Below are positions 60,801 to 64,000 of a stretch of DNA of 64,000 nt, one piece after another. The DNA comes from DCFW01 sp963790715 (lineage in GTDB: Bacteria; Bacteroidota; Bacteroidia; Bacteroidales; Bacteroidaceae). The position numbers were made by a program, and so were the translations under genes. The notes under the pieces are model-generated. The model did no database searches. It saw only the letters and a list, made by a program, of their open reading frames with translations, and had not been told where the DNA came from. Location: NCBI GenBank assembly GCA_963790715.1, contig CAWBPN010000010.1, forward strand, positions 62,001-126,000. The letters are read 5' to 3'. Each line of letters begins with the position of its first letter. The stretch's first letter is position 1.

Positions 60801-62092
60801 TTAATATCCTGTCCGCCTATGTCAAGGATGAACGACACTTCAGGCGACACATATTGGGCAGCCTTGAAGTGAGCCATCGTTTCAACCAAGCCGTAATCGA
60901 TGTTGAGAGCAGCTTTAATCAAGTCTTCACCGTATCCTGTCACTGCTGAAGACAACACATTAAGCGTAGCGTTCTTCTTGTTTACTTCGTCATAAAGCAA
61001 GCGTAAAGAGTCCTCCACAGCATGTAGCGGGTTGCCGTTATTGGGGCGATAATCACTGAAAAGCAATATACCGTCGGCATCAATGACCACAAGTTTTGTT
61101 GTAGTAGACCCTGAATCTACACCTATATATATATTATATTCCCCATTTTGTTCTATTTCTTTTCGTTCCAGTTTCTTTATTCTCAGATGTTGTTTCCAAT
61201 CTTCATAATGTTTTTCATCTTTGAAAAGCGGAGGAAGTATCGTTGACGATGTTATCTTTATGCTGGCATTAAACCTAGTAAGTACGGCATGCATAGCCAC
61301 CGGTTTACTTTCCTTTGCATGCAGAGCTGCACCGCGTGATGTCACTCTTTCAGCGTTGGGCAACGATATAATATCGTCTTTATCTATTTGCAGCACACGC
61401 ATAAACGCATCTCTCAGCGAAGGTAGGAATGTAAGTGGTCCGCCTGTGCAGAATACAGGCACGATAAGGTCATTACCTTTAGCCAATGTCGTTACCGTCT
61501 GCATGGCCACGGCTTGAAATATGCTTGCAGCGATGTTCTCTAACGGTAGTTTGCGACTTAGCAAGTTCTGTATATCTGTTTTTGCAAACACGCCGCAGCG
61601 CGAAGCAATGGGATAAATTTGCGTGTAGCTTTTAGCCTTGTCATTAAGTTCTTCAAGGGAAATGTTTAGCAAAGTAGCCATCTGGTCGATAAAGGCACCC
61701 GTACCACCTGCACAACTGCCGTTCATGCGGATATCAGGACTTTTCTTGTCGGAGAAAAACACCATCTTGGCATCTTCACCACCCAAGTCGAGCAACGTAA
61801 AATCATTCATACCGTATTGCTTAACCACTAAGCTTGAAGCAATAACCTCTTGTATGAATGGCAGACCGCTGCGTTCGCTAAGTCCTATTCCGGCCGAGCC
61901 TGTGATGCAAATCTTAAATTGTGAATCGGGAAACAACGCATCCATTTTGCGCAGTTCGTTGCCAACCGTACCTTTTATATCTGTGTGATGGCGCAAGTAT
62001 GAGCTGTACACCTCTTTCGAAGTGCATTCATCTATAACGGTAAGTTTTACTGTTGTAGAGCCGGCATCTATACCAACGCAATAAGTCTTCAT
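57863..62092 (-). CDS. Acyl-CoA dehydratase activase fusion protein (BadF/BadG/BcrA/BcrD type, DUF2229)
   Basis: The ATG at 62092 gives 1409 residues; three more codons upstream start with TTG. There are two ASKHA ATPase modules: YCVGIDAGSTTVKLTVID (residues 4-21) with NGSCAGGTGAFIDQMA, and YIGVDSGSTTTKLVVID (about 320-340) with NESCSSGCGSFLQLFAGM. Cys residues in the CAGGTG and CSSGCG loops would hold the bridging 4Fe-4S cluster of HgdC-type activases. The middle has a CKGCNNRCTVMRF Cys cluster, then a DUF2229 part (IGIPRALNMLENYPFW) and an HgdB-like C-terminal part. Activases drive ATP-dependent electron transfer to 2-hydroxyacyl-CoA dehydratases. The fusion is known in gut anaerobes, but its reaction is not. 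No dehydratase subunit lies beside it. Confidence 0.88.
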   Translation of the reverse strand: MKTYCVGIDAGSTTVKLTVIDECTSKEVYSSYLRHHTDIKGTVGNELRKMDALFPDSQFKICITGSAGIGLSERSGLPFIQEVIASSLVVKQYGMNDFTLLDLGGEDAKMVFFSDKKSPDIRMNGSCAGGTGAFIDQMATLLNISLEELNDKAKSYTQIYPIASRCGVFAKTDIQNLLSRKLPLENIAASIFQAVAMQTVTTLAKGNDLIVPVFCTGGPLTFLPSLRDAFMRVLQIDKDDIISLPNAERVTSRGAALHAKESKPVAMHAVLTRFNASIKITSSTILPPLFKDEKHYEDWKQHLRIKKLERKEIEQNGEYNIYIGVDSGSTTTKLVVIDADGILLFSDYRPNNGNPLHAVEDSLRLLYDEVNKKNATLNVLSSAVTGYGEDLIKAALNIDYGLVETMAHFKAAQYVSPEVSFILDIGGQDIKSIFIDNGAVSNIELNESCSSGCGSFLQLFAGMMNSTLPEFANKACMAKHPADLGTRCTVFMNSKVKEALRQQLDENDIAAGLAISVVKNCLYKVLKIQNISRLGDHIVVQGGTFKNMAVLRAFEQLSGKQIYTTDSPELMGAFGAALFAIDQSKCVMKSAFKGETTLEELKNITTDMLNCKGCNNRCTVMRFKFVNGNVCYAGNKCERIFHSRSHAEQTGVNCIEKKYERVFQTTANGNGLKIGIPRALNMLENYPFWHTVLSDCGFNVVLSDESTMQLFQKGIFSVMSDNICFPAKLTNGHIINLCEKKVDRIFYPMVMKEYRSKRNDANSYNCPIVSGYPDVIASALNPERRYGIPFDHPVISFQDEKHVYDTTASYLSSLGINKATAYKAIAHGIDVYETYKKDLINIGKQQLEAANASNKLIFVMTGRPYHVDPLINQKVAQIVTDLGADIIADDIFRNNDDHEEMNFVSQWTYPNRVIHSAHEVAKMSENVQLIQINSFGCGPDSFLMDEASEILHAAGKNLTVIRVDEISSVGSIRLRLRSLIESLRHKAVKSTHDKGKDVYRAYHRNYTYNDTSKTIMVPWFSDFINPFVPTFGKLIGYKAESLPKPDEESIQVGLEYSHNEVCYPATLVIGDIIKFLKNHAKKLNDYVIAMTQTGGQCRATNYLAMIKRALTTAGFDNVPILSLNTGKSYQNEQSGFNLSIKKIIKPATNILFFTDNLMILRNALLPRELEPGSTIALTNKYLSEAVKLAEENRYSEFMPLLNHAINEFNALEENGNTPERIGFVGEIYIKYNSFAHNNLIQWMQNRGYEVVVPSLASFVLQYFVNVKANDKLKLEKETITHKIINSTFYHWAVNKSTKWENIMKNFRYYHPEESIFKVADYASKILSLANQFGEGWLIPGEIGQLAHQGINKIVCLQPFGCIANHIVAKGVEKRIKDLYPQINLLFLDIDGGTASVNLENRLHFLIEKT

Positions 62093-62271
62093 ATCATTCA
62101 ATTCAAAATTATGGTATGCAAAATTGCTACAAAAACATCAATTATGCAAATATTTTTGATAAATAAAAAATAATGTCAACGTTAGATGTAAATAAGAAAA
62201 GGACTAATCGGTTCTTTAAGCTTATAGTATTACTCATAATATGTATTTGTTTATAAATAATTCACTATAAG

Positions 62272-62303
62272 TTTGATATTATATTATTTATGTTATACTT
62301 TTG
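62272..62303 (+). promoter_or_regulatory. Promoter of the TonB receptor gene
   Basis: TTTG (62272-62275) and TACTTTTG (62296-62303) are 20 bp apart, an almost ideal Bacteroidota promoter. The leader would be about 260 nt and is AT-rich with no clear riboswitch. The rest of the interval from 62093 holds no gene I can support. Confidence 0.7.
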
Positions 62304-62568
62304 CATGCAGATTGTTAATGTGAAATAAAAGGATATGGTGTTTATTTGTAATCAACGAACGAAAATATCAAACAAATTGTGTATTATTTGCTTGATAATG
62401 AAATATTTATTATGTTTGTCGACAGAAATGAAACAGTTTTGTAACAGAAACTTCACAAAACATTCATGGAATATTCTGAAACAAGTAAAAAATTATATAG
62501 TCCTTTGCCCTCAATAATAGAAAAGAGTTAAATAAATATTCATATAATAATTTCATTAATTAAAGTTT

Positions 62569-64000
62569 ATGAAGAAAATAATCAAACTTTTACTTTTTGG
62601 ACTTATGTTGTTGGGAACAATAAACGTAAGCGCCCAAGTAACTACGTCTGCTATCAGTGGAAAGATAGTGGATGAGAGTGACAAAGCGGCTATCGGTGCC
62701 ACCGTGGTTGCAGTACACCAACCATCAGGTACAAAATATACCGCAGTAACTAACGACGAAGGTCATTACACCATTCAGGGTATGCGTACAGGTGGTCCAT
62801 ACAAAGTTGAAATTTCGTATGTCGGCTATCAATTAACCACTTATAATGATGTTTACCTTGAACTGGGTAACACCTTCAATTTGGATTCTAAATTGAAAAC
62901 ATCTTCACAGGTACTTCAGGAAGTTATTGTAAGCGCCACTGCCGCAAGGAAATTGATGACCGGTGCAGGACAAAACTTCTCTGCATCATCAATTGCAAAT
63001 GCCCCTACGGTAAGTCGTAATATTTACGACATTGTGAAGAATATGCCTATGGCTCAAACCAATAAAATTGGTGGTATTTCATTTGCAGGTACAAATAACC
63101 GTTACAACAGTTTCCAAGTCGACGGTACTGTCAGCAACGATGTGTTCGGACTTGCTGCTTCCGGAACAAACGGAGGTCAGACAGGTGCCAATCCTATTTC
63201 GCTTGATGCCATTCAGGAGATTCAGGTAGTTGTTGCTCCATACGATGTGCGTCAAAGCGGATTCACAGGTGGCGGTATTAATGCTATTACAAAGCAAGGA
63301 ACAAATGAATTTCACGGAGATGTTTACGGTTATTATTTCAATCAGAATTTCTTCGGCAAACATAGTGCTCCTAACGATTATATAAAGCAGGCTCTTAATA
63401 AACAACATGCCACAACTCTTGGTTTTTCATTAGGTGGTCCGATTATTAAAGATAAGTTATTCTTCTTCGCTAATGTTGAGAATTACGACCAATCATATCC
63501 TGAAACATATTATCCAGGTTGCAATTCAACTTATTTGAGTACAGCATTGGCACAACAGGTATTAACACGTTATAATTCCCTTACAGGATTATCCGATAGT
63601 TTCAGTTCACGGAATATCGCTCAAAAATCTTTGGGTATCTTGGCACGTATCGACTGGAACATCGATAACAATAATAAGTTCGATTTCCGCTATCAACACA
63701 ATAACTCTTCAGAGGATGTTTATGGTGTAGGTCGCAGTTCTTATGTATTTGACAGTAGCGGTTATACTATGAAAGACAACACAAACTCATACGTAGCCGA
63801 ATTGAATTCACATATCAGCAAAGAGCTATATAATGAATTCCGTGGGTCATTGACCACTGTTCGTGATAAGCGCGTGGTTCCCTATCAAGGACCTACAATT
63901 TTTATTAAAAGTGCTTCTGATAATGACTATGTCAATATAAACCTTGGTACAGACTATTCTTCAGGTGCTAACATGATGAACAATAACACATATACTATTG
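62569..64000 (+). CDS. TonB-dependent receptor, Oar-like, N-terminal part (runs off right edge)
   Basis: The frame is open from ATG 62569 to the window end (477 residues). A signal peptide (IIKLLLFGLMLLGTINVSAQ, residues 4-23) precedes a carboxypeptidase-regulatory-like beta domain with ISGKIVDESDKAAIGATVV and NDEGHYTIQGM. The plug domain follows (VLQEVIVSATAA, IYDIVKNMPMAQT, NRYNSFQVDGT, IQEIQVVVAPYDVRQSGFTGG), and the barrel begins near residue 240. The order and the plug sequence fit the Oar-like outer-membrane receptors rather than SusC, as the LKDASATAIYG signature is missing. The transported ligand is unknown, and no SusD gene is visible in the window. Confidence 0.92.
   Translation, partial: MKKIIKLLLFGLMLLGTINVSAQVTTSAISGKIVDESDKAAIGATVVAVHQPSGTKYTAVTNDEGHYTIQGMRTGGPYKVEISYVGYQLTTYNDVYLELGNTFNLDSKLKTSSQVLQEVIVSATAARKLMTGAGQNFSASSIANAPTVSRNIYDIVKNMPMAQTNKIGGISFAGTNNRYNSFQVDGTVSNDVFGLAASGTNGGQTGANPISLDAIQEIQVVVAPYDVRQSGFTGGGINAITKQGTNEFHGDVYGYYFNQNFFGKHSAPNDYIKQALNKQHATTLGFSLGGPIIKDKLFFFANVENYDQSYPETYYPGCNSTYLSTALAQQVLTRYNSLTGLSDSFSSRNIAQKSLGILARIDWNIDNNNKFDFRYQHNNSSEDVYGVGRSSYVFDSSGYTMKDNTNSYVAELNSHISKELYNEFRGSLTTVRDKRVVPYQGPTIFIKSASDNDYVNINLGTDYSSGANMMNNNTYTI

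Overview
The window is a chromosomal segment of a Bacteroidales bacterium (Bacteroidota). The evidence is the set of Bacteroides/Prevotella-type genes (DUF4248, BT4734-like primase, stand-alone AICAR transformylase, separate methionine synthase reactivation protein, AddAB-like pair, uxaC/uxaB, Oar-like TonB receptor), recurrent TTTG-N18..20-TAnnTTTG promoters, and mostly weak Shine-Dalgarno sites. The species cannot be named from the sequence alone.

Left accessory region (1-9.6 kb): the start of a type II-C cas9 runs off the left edge. A tracrRNA gene, not protein coding, lies divergently just upstream of it. Next comes about 1.2 kb of repeat-rich AT-rich DNA with twelve GGCGGTTT octamers and a ~22-bp periodic array, then a DUF4248 gene and a divergent operon-like set: HU-like protein with a GGST-repeat tail, a 101-aa protein with a hydrophobic N-terminus, a muramidase flanked by long inverted repeats, and a primase/DUF3987 protein. 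An intact IS4-family element follows.

Core region (10-26.9 kb): DEDDh exonuclease, an orphan gene, AICAR transformylase, an AddB/AddA-like nuclease-helicase pair, a 45-aa HTH protein coupled to an acyltransferase, then the minus-strand block ruvX-def-TPR-thrS-infC-rpmI-rplT and a tRNA-Ser(CGA).

Middle (26.9-47.1 kb): a 1.4-kb gene-free interval holds a GTACC-type repeat family and a second, exact 22-bp array with a TGTTGGGCAACA core. It is followed by ugd-UXS (UDP-xylose supply), ppk1-ppx (polyphosphate), uxaC/uxaB (hexuronate catabolism), mfd, and a plus-strand run of polyprenol-phosphate glycosyltransferase, pyrC, MetH reactivation protein, nucleoside permease, NrnA-like phosphoesterase and phosphoglucosamine mutase.

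Right (47.2-64 kb): a HEPN/MNT (HepT/MntA) toxin-antitoxin pair; a vapE primase-helicase gene broken by one in-frame stop; a third 22-bp array, perfectly regular and related to the first; two rRNA-modifying enzymes; ppdK; a small independent transcription unit (40-aa ORF or ncRNA); ilvA; a 39-aa Lys-rich ORF; a 1409-aa acyl-CoA dehydratase activase fusion; and the 5' part of a TonB-dependent receptor gene.

The most unusual signal is non-coding: three intergenic arrays with a 22-bp period (near two helical turns), plus a seven-copy TGAC array with an exact 10-bp period in the DUF4248/HU divergent promoter region. Arrays A and C share a core and both lie beside VirE/VapE-type primase genes.
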